Source: Ciona intestinalis
Lineage: Eukaryota > Chordata > Ascidiacea > Phlebobranchia > Cionidae
Length of the DNA stretch: 64,000 nucleotides
Direction: 5' to 3'
Assembly (NCBI RefSeq): GCF_000224145.3
Contig: NC_020167.2
Span: forward strand, 1,788,113-1,852,112
This document shows, in pieces, positions 37,282-50,100 of the stretch. The position numbers and the translations under genes are program-made. Numbering within the stretch: position 1 is the first letter of the stretch; every line of letters starts with the position of its first letter. The notes under the pieces were generated by a model. It saw only the letters and a program-made list of their open reading frames with translations. It did not search any database and was not told the origin of the DNA.

Positions 37282-37927
37282 ATGGGTGTTTTAGGGCACT
37301 GTCTTCCCCAACTCTACTGTATGATAGTACAATTTCACGGTATCACACCCAAACCGTTTTATATTTTATGTTTTAAATATTGTGCGATATTTTCTCAAGT
37401 GTTACAACTTACTCATCCCTACTATAATTGGGGTTCAATGACGTATACGCCCAATGAGACAAACAAAATATCGATTATAAGATTTATTGGACTTTCCAAA
37501 GAGGTCTATTATTTGTGTTTGTTGAGCTGCACAATGCCTACAATAAGGACGCTGATTCATGTTTACTGTGAAGCATTGGGACCAGCACGAGCCGGTTGTG
37601 ATAAGCGTCGATACGCGGCCATCAAACAAATCAAATTTCGCGCGCTACGGGATTTACAACGACACAGCGTCTCCAAACAAACATGTATTCCGACGAATCA
37701 AGGTAGTCACACTGGGTCCTTATTACAGAGTCGTCAATGGGCAAGATATTTCCTGTATTGATCTGGCATTTAAACCGCCATTTCCATTGTGCCTGAAACT
37801 TAACCCAGTTTTCTATTATCCCCCGATCACTCTTCGGTTAACAGGCGATGCGACGAAGAAAGGGCAAGCCAACGACACGTCTTGTTCCAGCCAGGACGCG
37901 AGAAAGAACTATGCGGACATTAACTAA
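37282..37927 (+). other. overlapping open frames of unknown nature
   Basis: Two frames (37282-37761, 159 codons; 37559-37927, 122 codons) overlap on the plus strand in a less AT-rich patch flanked by MITEs. I recognise no domain, no splice partners and no codon pattern favouring either. This may be chance or a decayed mobile-element piece. Confidence 0.25.
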
Positions 37928-38470
37928 CATCTGTGAAGTCACGTGACTAAAATTACAGCGTATGCCGGAAATCCGGCACCTTATTGTGTTTTGTATACAT
38001 ATGTTTAATAGGCATTATGGACATAGGCCTATATGTACAAACAACTACCTTAAATGGGGACAATTATACCAACTGCGAGTGTATTTTTAAACCAACGGTT
38101 TATTTCCTAATGTGATAAACAAATTAAGTATCCTAGCTGCAGACGTTACATTAAACACTGCAAGCCTGGGAATTAGTTTAATTGCGAGGTAATTGTGGGC
38201 CGAGTAGTTTTAACTCCACTGTCGAATTGGGTCATGCGAAAAGCTCTTTTATCACTTGTGTTAGTAACAATATATGAGCTATAAAATTGCTTATGTACTT
38301 GGGAACGTTTATACATATATCTTTCATGTACAGTCAATACTTTTATAACTAAAGTGTACAATTCTAATACAGTTTTGTTACATATTCCAATCTCGATTTA
38401 TTTACGATAACAAAGAATCCGCTTGTTTCTATGGCAGACCGTGGTGAACGCGATCGTTATTTTTTCTAAT

Positions 38471-38646
38471 CTCCCGCTCTGGGCGACGCTGAAATAGCGG
38501 GTTTAAATTCTTTATTTCTTTTTTATCTCTTGCGCTCTGGGCGGGCTGAAAGAAAAAGTCTCGGCGCGTTTTACGTTCGCGTCTCTTGGCCCACGTGACT
38601 AAATGCGGTGACTCGATTGGACGGGACCATCGCGGGGGATTTAAAA
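38471..38646 (+). promoter_or_regulatory. cyclin A promoter region: duplicated GC motif, E-box, CCAAT and CDE/CHR-like sites
   Basis: Two copies of a CGCTCTGGGCG-GCTGAAA motif lie at ~38471-38494 and ~38527-38551. CACGTG is at 38592-38597 and an inverted CCAAT (ATTGG) at 38616-38620. CGCGGG (38631-38636) is followed four bases on by TTTAAA, resembling the CDE-spacer-CHR layout that represses cyclin A outside S/G2 in vertebrates. A noncoding exon follows, with donor at 39088 (GTAAGT). Confidence 0.45.
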
Positions 38647-39264
38647 GCTTCTTTCAAACTGGCAAAGCGTCTTGTATCTTTGATTAGGAAGCATTTTTAG
38701 CGTCAGCGGTTGAGTAGGCAAGCTTGTGGAGAACGCTTGTGGAACAATAAGTAATAAACCCGTTGTCCCGGTGACCTAGCGTAGTTACTATTTACCCCCG
38801 AAGCGTCGTTGTTCGCCGTAGTAGTGCAAATTCGACGAGCTTTATCAGAAAAGGCTCATTACAATCTTCGCCAAATCGTTGATTACTGATAGGAATGTAC
38901 AGCACAGCAGCAGTGAAAACTCGCAACCAATTATTACAGTAGTGGGGAATGCTAATTGAAGCTACAGTTCTGACACGTTGCAAGACTAATATTAGCAACG
39001 TCAGTTTGTACAGAACACAGTCTCACAAGTAACTGCCGTGGACTGTTGTACAAGAAGCTTCTCTGAAATTACAACTTTTTACTTAAGGTAAGTTTTATAA
39101 TGTGTTTTCTGATCCTTGTCTCAATTGATTAGGATTATTGTGTTGGGTAGTTTATATGTATTTACGTATTAATGTGATGTGACTTCAGCCAGTACTAGTA
39201 CATGTAAAATTGATTTGTATTTTTTTTTAGAATTCATGCCAGCAGGAAAGCTTCATAAATAACC

Positions 39265-41864
39265 ATGTCTCACAATGTACTTTCAACACGTTCTACTTCT
39301 CATGTCGGGGATAATCGACAAAAACCTTTCAATGAAAATGCTGGAGCAAGACCAAAGACAACTCAAGGACGTGCCGTTCTTGGTGTGATCAGTCAAAACA
39401 CAGCTTCTGGAAGAGTTCAACCATTTAGAGCTGCGAAACAGGTATGGGCCTAGTTTACTCTCCTGCTTTTGTCATTTTGTTAATATAAAACAAATATATA
39501 ACACATTATCATTTCAGAATGCCACTACTGAAGGATTCTTTAGTGGTCAACCACCTGTGCAGAAGCTGAGTGGTCAGAACTTCAAGGTGATTATGTTAGA
39601 AACTTTGTTGCCTAGTTACTGTAAAGTTTTAATCGCTATAATAGAGTGTTAAATAAAACCGAAATCTTTTATTAAATTAAACATTTGGCATTTAATAAAA
39701 CTCTAAATCTTTTAATAAATTAAACTTTTGTAGATATTTGATGAATGCTCCTCAAACAATGATGCCAAAGTGCAGCAAAAACCTTCGGTTCCAGCCATTG
39801 CTTCAAACCAACTTCATCCAGCTCTTACTGCGCTTCCTTCTACAAGACAACCATTGGTTAATCTGCCAGTCAATGTCTCCTTATCATCTGTTGGTAAGTT
39901 ATTGTAATTAAAAAATAAAATGTTTTCAATGTCCAGATCTGTATAAGAAAATCTTTTTTAGATTCCCCTATGGTGCTTGACACATCAGATGAAGAACGAC
40001 TGAACATTTTTGACATTGATTCCAATGCCGGAATATACGGACTGTCAGAATACGCAACTGAAATCTTTCAACACTTAAGGGAAGCTGAGGTAACTAAGTG
40101 AACTGTATTAAACATAAAAATTAAGTTTGGTTCGAGGACTCTACAAAGCTCATTCAGCAATTGGCTTGGCAATTAGCAGACATAACTAAGAGCACTGTAT
40201 TAAAGTTAAACATAAACCATAAAGTTAGAGGTTTAATTTAATGACTGAACTTTTCAAACTTTTCAGCAATTACATCGGCCCAAGCCAAACTACATGCGAA
40301 AGCAGCAAGACATCACAGTTGGGATGCGAGCAATTCTTGTTGATTGGCTTGTAGAGGTGGCAGACGAGTACAAGCTCCACACAGAAACCACGCATCTTGC
40401 TGTAAATTACATTGATCGCTTCTTGTCCCACATGGCTGTCCTCCGAGGGAAACTCCAGCTTGTTGGAGCTGCTGCCATGTTCATTGCTGCGTAAGATTTT
40501 ATTCTGAATCATTAACTTATAATTTTTGCTTTAAACTTTAATTGCTGCGTAAATTTATCTTCCAAATCATTAACTTTTAAATTTCCACTTAAAACTTTGT
40601 AAAAAAGTTTAATAATTTTTTCTCGTTTTAGGAATGTAAAAAAGTTTAATAATTTTTCTCGTTTTAGGAAATTTGAAGAGATCTACCCACCAGATGTTGG
40701 TGAGTTTGTTTACATCACCGATGACACTTACACCAAGAAGCAAGTATTACGCATGGAGCATCTCATTTTGAAAGTTCTTAATTTTGATGTAGCAGTCCCA
40801 ACGTCAAACCAGTTCCTTAAACGATACTTGAAATCCGCTGGTGCTGACAAGAAAACTGAATTTCTTGCTCAGGTGTGTAGTTTTTAAATAAGTGGATCAA
40901 TTTTAATTTATTAGGCTATAAAAGCAAATAAATTAGTGTTTAAGAAAAACTAAAACAGTACATAGATTTTAAAGAAAAACTGAAGCCGTAAGTTTAAATA
41001 TTCCCCATTTCCTGACCTGCTTTACTAGTTTCAGGAACGGTAATAACTTGATTTACTTTGTAAGTTTACATAAAAGATTTATTAATTATTTGATTCCCAT
41101 TTCCTGACCTGCTTTACTAGTTTCAGGAACGGTAATAACTTGATTTACTTTGTAAGTTTACATAAAAGATTTATTAATTATTTGATTCACTTGATAAGTT
41201 TATATAAAAGATTTATAAGATTTATTTTTAGTTTTGGTAAACAAAGATAACTGCTGAAGAAAAAGTCCAAATTAACCAAAATGAACTTAAATAATTAAAT
41301 TGATTGCATGTCAAAATGCTTACTAACCCTGAAATTTTCTTGTAGTTTCTTTGCGAATTGGCATTGGTTGAGTTCGACTGCACACAATATCTTCCGTCCA
41401 TGATTGCAGCTTCTTCAGTTTGTTTGGCGAGTTACACTGTATCTGGAAAGATCTGGGTAAGTGTTATATCTAGTTTTTGAATTGAATAAAAAATCCCCTT
41501 TGAACAAACACATTGTGATCTTTTGAATTAAATAAAAAAATCCCTTCTAACTTGAAATTCCTATAAACAAACGCGTTGTAATTTGTATACTAAATGTATA
41601 AATTTTGCTCGTTTGAATCTTGAAATTTTATAACTAAATATAATTTTTTTGCTGTAGGATGAAACCATGGAACACTACATGCAGTATCAACTTCAGGATC
41701 TAGCTCCTTGCATAAAACGCCTGCATGAGATCCTTGCTGGAGCTTCCAAAAACTCGCTACAGGCGCTATTTGAGAAGTACAAGGATGCGAAGTATGACTG
41801 CGTTTCAAACATTACAGCCACACCTACATTACCATTTGATGAAATGGAAGCTGAAGAGTGTTGA
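39265..41864 (+). CDS. CCNA2: cyclin A
   Basis: Eight exons: 39265-39441, 39518-39586, 39734-39893, 39962-40089, 40267-40490, 40668-40872, 41346-41456, 41658-41864 (426 aa; human CCNA2 432). The destruction box [10 protein letters not shown] is at residues 36-45. The cyclin box begins with the hydrophobic-patch motif [12 protein letters not shown], then [32 protein letters not shown] and a second cyclin fold. Cyclin A drives CDK1/2 in S phase and G2 and is destroyed through APC/C. A 5' UTR intron spans 39088-39230. An upstream 3' splice site before exon 6 could add 12 codons in frame (see findings). A1 versus A2 cannot be decided from sequence alone. Confidence 0.95.
41006..41189 (+). repeat. 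92-bp tandem duplication in cyclin A intron 6
   Basis: CATTTCCTGACCTGCTTTAC ... TTATTAATTATTTGATTC occurs twice in direct adjacency at a period of 92 bases with essentially no differences. Confidence 0.85.
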
Positions 41865-42652
41865 GCTTGAGACTGCTCGTAATGAAGATGCTGGATTTGG
41901 TTGCAGGTCACAGTTGCTGCGTCCCCAGCATCTTAAGTTCAAAACGTGTAGGAAATGAAGTTGGTCCTGCTGTTACTCACTGCCATTTTACCGCAGTGCA
42001 CCAGGCACTGTTTTTAATCCACTTATTTTTATCTGCCTGCCTGCGCTACCATCTTGTTGGTAACGATCTGCTGTAACTGTGAATTATGTTTATCAGGTGT
42101 AAACTTTGATGTCAAAAAAACAGTTCTTGTGACAAAATGTTAGTTCGTCTTAAAATTCAAAGTTTGTTTGACTTGTCCAAATCTTTTGTTCGATTCGTCC
42201 AAATTTATGTCTATAAAATCAAGTCGAACTTTTGCTGTGCATTTATCATGTTAAATTGAGAGAAACCAAATTCTTATTGATTGCTTCTGTTGGCCTGAAT
42301 GTTACGGTTTTAAGTATTTTTCAGGGCGTTAGTTTTATTTATCTTTTGTTCTACGTTAGTTACAGTTTGCCCTTTTTAAATCTTAACATCTTCGTGCATA
42401 CATTGGAACTATTTTACCCTTCAATAAACAATACTGAATTTTAAAACCAATTGTGATGAAGTTATTCTGATTTTCAAAAGCTAGGTAGGCATTGAAACAA
42501 ATTTACATTCTAATAAACAATACGGAGTTTTAAAACCATTTATGATAAATACTGAATTTTCAAACCGTTTTTGATGAAGTTATTCGATTTTCCCAAAGCT
42601 ACGTAGGCCTGACTATAAGGTTCTTCTTTTAATACATTCTCATTTCTTAATT

Positions 42653-43085
42653 GGGTTTCAACAAGTGTGTTTTTTCACTCAACTAAAATTTTTTAGCCTG
42701 TGTGTATAACTTATTAGACTTAATTTTAAGGGTGATTCTCATCTAATGACTAAAGTTAGTACTGGTAAGAGGAGTGAATGGGAAAACTTAGCCTGTGCAT
42801 TACTTAGTACAGAATACCTAATTTTATTTATGCCCACTAAAAAGGAAGCTTACTAGTTTAATTATAGACGGGTTTCAACAAGTGTGTTTTTTCACTCAAC
42901 TAAAATTTTAGCCTGTGTGTATAACTTATTAGACTTAATTTTAAGGGTGATTCTCATCTAATGACTAAAGTTAGTACTGGTAAGAGGAGTGCATGGGAAA
43001 ACTTAGCCTGTGCATTACTTAGTACAGAATACCTAATTTTATTTATGCCCACTAAAAAGGAAGCTTACTAGTTTAATCATAGACG
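42653..43085 (+). repeat. 217-bp tandem duplication between cyclin A and RPL17
   Basis: GGGTTTCAACAAGTGTGTTT ... GGAAGCTTACTAGTTTAAT occurs twice (42653-42869, 42870-43085), differing by a 2-base indel and a few substitutions. It lies between convergent genes, beyond a probable polyadenylation signal (AATAAA at 42423). Confidence 0.85.
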
Positions 43086-43241
43086 TGTTTTTCACCCTAA
43101 CCCAGAGTAACTTAATTCACAAGATTTTCAAGATAAACTGCACACTGCTCCGTTAGTAGTAGACTATAAAATCATCATCTGATTTCACCAATACACAACA
43201 CAAACAAGCACTCGGTTTCAATAGTAAATTTATTGAGAGAT

Positions 43242-45672
43242 CTACTCCTTGCCCATTAACTTCTGGCGAGCAATCTTCTTCTTTGAAACCTTCTTCTTTT
43301 TCTGTTCCTCCTCAACCCGTGGAACAATCTGCTCCTTCTCAGTGAGGATCATTTCAATGTGACACGGGGAGCTCATGTAGGGATTAATGCGACCGTGGGC
43401 TCTAAAACATTCAAAAGTTAATTCACCACAATCTGTTATGCAATAAAAAAATGTTAAATTATGACATGAAAAATTTGTTAACCTAGGTGTAACAGAATTC
43501 CAAATATGCGGAATATAGGCATATTATACAGAAAGGCTTCATACTTTTAGGGTCAAAACAGTCCTAAATCTTCAGGATTTGTTTGTGGGCCGCAAATTCT
43601 GCTCCCCAATTAATTGGAAATTAGAAAAAGTTGTTATATTATCTTTGTATTAAATTCACTGAAATAATATAAACACCCTTTGCAGGTTGTTTTGTTCAAG
43701 TGATTGGAGACCGGTGTGCTACATTTGTTAAGTACATCGGAACTATGACACTGAGTTTATTTTTAGCTGTGTGTAAGCACACTAGTTCACCAAAAGAACA
43801 CAGAACGTGAATTTTGGTGAACAGCAACAAACAAGTGTAGGTGCGCAACAAATACACACAGCTTTTAAGTTATTAAACTATCACAGCGGTTTTCAACGTG
43901 CAAGTGGAATGTTTGTTGTTGTGAACAGAAAAGTTCACTTTAAAGCTTTGCTTCGAGCGAAAAAAAAAAAAAACATTTTTGAAAGATTTTGACTGAAGGT
44001 TGAAATCCATTGAGGTAAATCAATGTTTAGCAATACATGTTAATTGCATAACAATATAAATTCAATCAAACACCTGTAAGTTCGTCGTCTCATCTTTGCT
44101 GCAGCATTCACCTGGATGTGATCTATTACAAGAGAATCAACATCAAGACCCTTTACATCAGCATTGCTCTCAGCAGTCTTCAACATCTGCAGGAGGAATG
44201 TGGCGCTCTTCTTTGGCCATCGACCCTGTTCAAACAAAAAAGGATTAATCATAATAAGTGTATTGGACTGCATTAGTACTAGTATAATAACATAAATAAA
44301 AAATAAGTGCAAAGGTATGTAAGGCTTAAAATCAGGAAAATTTTAGCAAAAAACAAGCTTCTTAATGCATTGTCGCTTGTAATTAGACAGTTACTCTTAT
44401 AAACTGATTACCTCTAGTACCTATTGGCAAGCTCAACACCTAACGAACACTGATCCAGCCTATTAGTCACTAATGAGTTGTTCAAATTTTTAGCCATAAC
44501 AAAAAAAGATCAACCTCAAAGTTGTGGTAACGCATAATCCGGTACATTCGCTGCTTGCGAGAATAACTAGGTATTATTCATTAAAAAATCAAGACAAGAA
44601 GCAGCAGTTGTATACCTGACTACAATGACAAAAATGTAGAAAAAATATTAATAACGCAAAATGCCTTATATAACATCTTCAAGCACGCTGATCATCACCA
44701 GAGCCGTGGAGACATAGAGTATTATGTTGTGGGCGTACAAAGTACTTTTTGCAAACCTATCAATACTTTACTTGATCATATACGTGAAAAGGCAATTATT
44801 CAACCTGTCTTTAATCACCTCACACCTGCAGGCTAAACAATGGACGTGTCAATTGCTATGACAAAAATAATAAATGTTTGACTTACTATTATTTCTCAAA
44901 AAACATGGTTCTTGGCTGAGAAAAATGGCGCAAAAATAAAGCAGTGCTACTTTCAAAACATATTTAGGCTGTCATCTGTTTACTAGACAAATTATATTTT
45001 TTGTACCTGGTTAGAAACGCAGTGTGATGTTAATGTTGTGATTTCTGCAGAAAAAAAAAAACGTATGCACCTAACTTATCCAATGACGCATATGACATCA
45101 TAGTCAACACACAGGTGCGCTCCGCATGCCCCAGATATTGGTAATACTGCCGCTGGTAACCAGTGAAAATTTTGGTCTTAAAATGTTCCTTACGTCTCCC
45201 TGATACCCGCTGTATAATTTATTTTTCGAAAAAACTAGGGCATTCGTGTTGAAAATTAACAGCGGGTATCAGGGAGATGTTAGGAACATTTTAAGACTAA
45301 AAGTTTCACTGGTCGTAGTCACCAGCGACAGTATTACCAGATATTTAGTAAATTGACGCAACTCAGCCATGTTTTATCATAAGCAAAGCTGTCTCACAAT
45401 TTACAGGATAATTTCAAAAATGAATCGCTTACCTGGGTAGTTTTGAACTCTTTTGCTTGAGCACATCGACCCACTCCGCCATTAAATCGACGAAATGGAA
45501 TGCATCGCTTTTTTTCGCAAACGTCCTTAAGGTACTGAGTAGCCTTGCGAATGTGCATTCCCTTAATAGCTTGAGCGGTTTCTCTGGTGTTCTTGAAGTG
45601 AACTCGAAGGTCTGAACCCCTCGCCTTGCATGATTTGGCCGGATTTTCCGGGTCTTGAGAGTATCTCGTCAT
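43242..45672 (-). CDS. RPL17: 60S ribosomal protein L17 (uL22)
   Basis: Coding exons 45672-45433, 44225-44074 and 43401-43242 give 183 aa (human 184). Highly conserved segments include [69 protein letters not shown] and [20 protein letters not shown], with the Lys-rich tail ending KLMGKE. An acceptor (TTACACAG) lies directly before the ATG, so a noncoding first exon is likely; a pyrimidine run (TCTTTCCC on the minus strand near 45790) would suit a 5' TOP start. Intron 1 holds a SINE piece (~44455-44530) and a foldback MITE. Confidence 0.97.
45139..45339. repeat. foldback MITE, family 2
   Basis: Two arms of ~75-80 bases are inverse copies: TGGTAATACTGCCGCTGGTA ... CTCCCTGATACCCGCTG and CAGCGGGTATCAGGGAG ... 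ACCAGCGACAGTATTACCA, around a ~45-base centre. It lies in RPL17 intron 1. It is related to the element at 9169-9611 and to a fragment at 52318-52395. Confidence 0.85.
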
Positions 45673-46091
45673 TCTGTGTAACAATAGGATACTTTATACT
45701 GCACTATAACCACGATAAACCACGATTAACTTGGATTATAATTAGTTAAAAAAGGAACAACTACCTACATGACACGCAGTCATGGGAAAGACTTTTTCAG
45801 CGACTGTAATTTTCACACCGCGTCAGCCACATAGAAATATTAGTATTTATCGTTTTATCAAAGATTTTACTTTAGCGGGGTAAAAATTAGAACAGTGAAC
45901 AATATACAAACTATATTTATAAGGTTAAATGTGTAATTTTGTAGGGCTAAAGGTTTTATATTTCATTGTTTACTTTATTGTTTTTTTTCACTCATTGGTA
46001 TTTTTATTAGTTTAATACAAAGGGACTTCCCCTACCTCGACATGAGACTTGTTTTTTACTCTTTGGGTTACACATTGTTTATTGCGGAGTC
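45673..46091. promoter_or_regulatory. probable shared promoter, RPL17 (-) and CIAO2B (+)
   Basis: The start codons are 419 bases apart and diverge. The left part should hold the RPL17 first exon and the right part the CIAO2B leader. No TATA box is clear. Confidence 0.45.
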
Positions 46092-46923
46092 ATGAATGAA
46101 ACGCAAAAAGACAACTTGAACCCGCTGGTTCATCAGCGAATAACGCCCCGCACAAGGATAAAGCAACCTGCAGAACTTGATAACGATGTTCGGGATCCGT
46201 TTGATCGCCGAGAAATATTCGATTTAATCCGGGATATTAATGATCCTGAACATCCGTTGACTTTAGAGGACTTAAGAGTGGTTAGCGAAAACGACATTGA
46301 AGTTGATGATGAAAAAAGTTTCATAAAAGTAAGGATTTTATTATGTAGCTGCTATAAAGCTATCATCATTTTTTGTTTTCCATGTGTAACAATAACAACA
46401 AGTATTGGCTGACAAGTTCCACACCATGATACTGGGGTAAAGTGTTTGTCTTTTAACAAGAGATTACCAATAAAGTAATATACATGGTAACTTGTAAGAG
46501 GGTTCAATAATTATGATACTTCACATCAGTCTTTTAATGTCGTCTTGCCCCTCTACACACAAGAACAAATAAATGACATTCATCTCTGTAAAACTTTTGT
46601 ATTCGAACCATAAATCATATCAGTGTTTTATTTACCAATGCACATACCATTAATTCCAGGTTTCGTTCACACCTACTATTCCTCACTGCAGTATGGCCAC
46701 TCTAATTGGTCTTGCAATCCGAGTTCGATTGCTGAGATCTCTTCCACCTCGGTTCAAGGTGGAAGTTGAAATTTCCCCTGGTTCCCACCAATCAGAGAAG
46801 GCAGTGAACAAACAGCTTGGTGATAAGGAAAGGGTTGCTGCTGCTCTGGAAAACAATCACTTGCTTAACGTTGTGAATCAGTGTCTAACAATCAAAGGAA
46901 ACTCATATGAGACAACTGTTTAA
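46092..46923 (+). CDS. CIAO2B: cytosolic iron-sulfur assembly component 2B (FAM96B/MIP18)
   Basis: Two exons, 46092-46328 and 46660-46923, give 166 aa (human 163). [20 protein letters not shown] in exon 1 and [20 protein letters not shown] with [20 protein letters not shown] in exon 2 match human FAM96B nearly residue for residue, including the reactive Cys in [11 protein letters not shown]. The protein is part of the CIA targeting complex that passes Fe-S clusters to cytosolic and nuclear proteins. The intron holds a SINE-tail piece near 46450. It lies 235 bases upstream of the FANCB-like start on the same strand. Confidence 0.95.
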
Positions 46924-47158
46924 CTAAATTGCCTTGATCATGATATTGTTCACTCTTTCTCATTTGTTCATTGACTTTTTTTTTCCTATAAATAGTTGGT
47001 AAAGGCTAACAAAAGTCTTTTTGGCGGGTTTTAGATATGAATTTTTATTTAGTTAACCAGTTCTGTTTAGATTTATTGTATTTAGAACTCTGTAGGTGGT
47101 TATCTAGCAAAACAAATCGGATGTACCTGTCAAATCAAAAAAATTGTGTATATATACC

Positions 47159-50100
47159 ATGAATAAGCCTGATTTTGTAACAATACACTCTGGAAAACTG
47201 ATCGCTGTAAAAAGTGAACAAATCAATGACCCGGCAGCAACCAACATTGTTGGTGATGTGTATGAACTCAGTGGACAAGTTCTTAATAAATTTCAATCCA
47301 TACAAAGCACATTTAAAGGCCTTTGGAATATTGTTTGCATTTGTAAGGTGATGTGCAATGCAACTGGTGTTGTGCAGGCATTTATTTTGCTCCAGAATGC
47401 TCAGAGCTCAAGGTGTCTGCACCTGCTTACATTGGTGAATTTCAAATCAATTCAAACTGTGTTTGTCTATAAACATTCTTCCTCTCTATCGGCTGTGAAA
47501 GTCCAAAGCATTTATATAACAAATGGGCCAGCGGTTGTAATATACAATCCCGCTCAAAGGTGTTTTTTATGCTTGAGTCATCTGAAAGGGTATGAAGTAA
47601 AAAAGTATCACTCACCTGTACAAGATTTGGAGACATTTTATATTGTCCCTAAAAACTCTACACAAACAATTGATATTATTGCATCTGTACTTGACAATCA
47701 AACTTCAAAGAACATTTCTTCAAAGGGTTGCTCAAGTAAAAAAGACTGTAGTTGGAAGAAATTATCTTGGGTTCCAACCTCCAACACACCAATACAAGTT
47801 AAAACATATGAAAACATACCTAATGTGTATTGCACTGTAACAACATCTTTTGTTTCACATGAAGGTATATTCTCTGTTACATATTTATTAAGAAATATGT
47901 TGTTATGTCTTAACCATTTCAGATGTTGTCCTATTTACAACTACTAAAGGGCAACTAATTTTCTCAAGAAATAACAAAGTCATCCAGTCTTGTGAGGTGC
48001 CCCTGACTTCTTGTAATGCAATATATGTTGTTGGAAAAGGGGAGCTTTCGATAGCTGTTGTTCATGATAGAATAAATTCAACATGCTGCTCAGTTCGTTT
48101 GTCGACATTTGAAGTAAGTGTACTGTAAATTTTGAAATTGGAATTAGAATGCTGAATAATGTTAGTTGTAGGTATTGGAAAGCTGGACAAATGTTAGTGG
48201 TGTGGCGTTCGGACCCCTGTCTGTTTCAAGAACAGTTCATAATTGTGTTATAATATTAAAAATACCATCCGGATTGCAGCAGGTAAGAATGTAAGTTAAA
48301 CTTGCAATTATCATTTGAAATCCTTATTTATTTCAGATGGGTAAAAATGAATTTGTTCTTTTGTCTGCCATGGAGGATTATTTGTATGAAAAAGAAAAGC
48401 AAAAGTCCCAAGGTTTGTGACTTGTAAGTACATGACAAAACGCACTTTGTAAATTTTATAAAAAAAATTAGCTGAGAAGGTTGAACCAATGATCGTAAGT
48501 TCAACATGTGGTAGTGATGTGGATGATCTTTTTGCATCTTCACCCCCACTCTCAGAGCAGCATCCAGACCTGAAGAAAAGAAATAAAGATGGGCTAGATA
48601 AAGCAATGAAAGTTCTCAAGACAGCGATACAGAAACAAAAATCAGAGTTAGAAGAAATGAGGTAAAGGAAATTTTCAAAATGGAAAATAAATGTTTATCA
48701 CAATATCCTGTTAAATGCTTAACCTTACAGAATGCATTTGGACCAAAAAGACGATGTAATTGCAAACTATACTGCAGCTGTTCAGGAGATGAACAACAAT
48801 GTTGGTATTGATGATACAAAACATTCACAGGTAAAACTATATTGGTTATAATGATAAGCAAACTCTGTACATTGAATTTCCTTAGTTAACGACAGGACAG
48901 CTTGTTGATATGTTCTCTGGTGTTCCTTGCAATGCACACAAAGTTGAAGAATTACCTAAAATGTTTGAAAAATTAAAACCCTTGTGGCAGCAAACTGTTG
49001 GTGATAACTGGTTTATAGGAATTACTTTACGGAATATAACAAAAAGGTACAGCAGTACATAGGAAGTCATGCATTTAAAATGCAAATAAAATTATTTTCC
49101 TTTATTTTTAGAATTTTTTTACAATTTGGTATTATTATTACATCATGTGATGATAAATTTGCAAACGAAAAAATGAAGCACAATTTCAAACCTGATTACG
49201 AAACCCAAACATCATGTTCAGTGCTACAAAACACACAAGATGATTACGAATTGCCAACAAATAAAGAAAGTGAGAGCACCACTGTGCAACCTGGCCAAGA
49301 ATTTGTTGTTGTAGCAACAACAAATCTACCAAACTTTTCAAGTGTTGCCCAACCATCTTTTCTTGTCACACTGATAACTCATTGTACGGATGAAACTGGG
49401 AAATTAAAACGGTATTTGGCCTGTCTGGGAGAGATTTCAGTTGCTGCAACTAAAGTTGCATGTGGGGATATCGAAATTAAACCGGCGAACTTCACCATAA
49501 AATGTTCAGGTAAAAGCAGGCTTGCTGTAACTGTATGTGTATTTGACTTTTTTCAATAGATTCATGGAAGGCTGATTATTTCTCATTAAAAGCACTGAAC
49601 AGATTCAGCGCACTGCTAAGAATTACATCACAGTCAAATGACACGAAGACCCTTTGCAAGGTGCTTATAAATTTCACTGTATTAATAATTTATGGTTTCA
49701 CTTTTAATGTTACATCTAAAATATTATAATCATGTTTAGATTGTATTAGAAAAGCTTGGTTTCAAACAAGTAAACAATGTTCAATGGATGATTGGAGATA
49801 CACCAGGTCCTTTCTACCTTGTACAAGTAGTGATGCATTTAGGAACAAACAAATCAGTCCATATCTGTTTATTCAGCAGGTATTCTCTTTAACCTTCCCC
49901 TTTTTATATATTTAAAAATAAATAAATTACATGAATACAGGTGCAAATCTAAAGCAAATTTGCTGAAGACCTGTTTCTCCGAGCACCTACCTGAGGCTGA
50001 CATCGCTTTTATAGAAGAAAATGAGTTAATAGAGAACTTGGGAAAGGATAATTTACTCAAACAAGAGACAACGTTAAGCTCCATAGTCAAACAAGATGAA

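Larger units (their letters stand above)
35179..38430. other. gene-poor, repeat-rich stretch
   Basis: STIM 3' UTR followed by SINE and MITE pieces (listed separately). No recognisable gene. Two overlapping open frames at 37282-37927 are discussed separately. Confidence 0.55.

Noticed and set aside
37435-37629. Minus-strand 64-codon frame as a gene
   Set aside because: Shadow of the plus-strand frames, with no similarity or splice signals.
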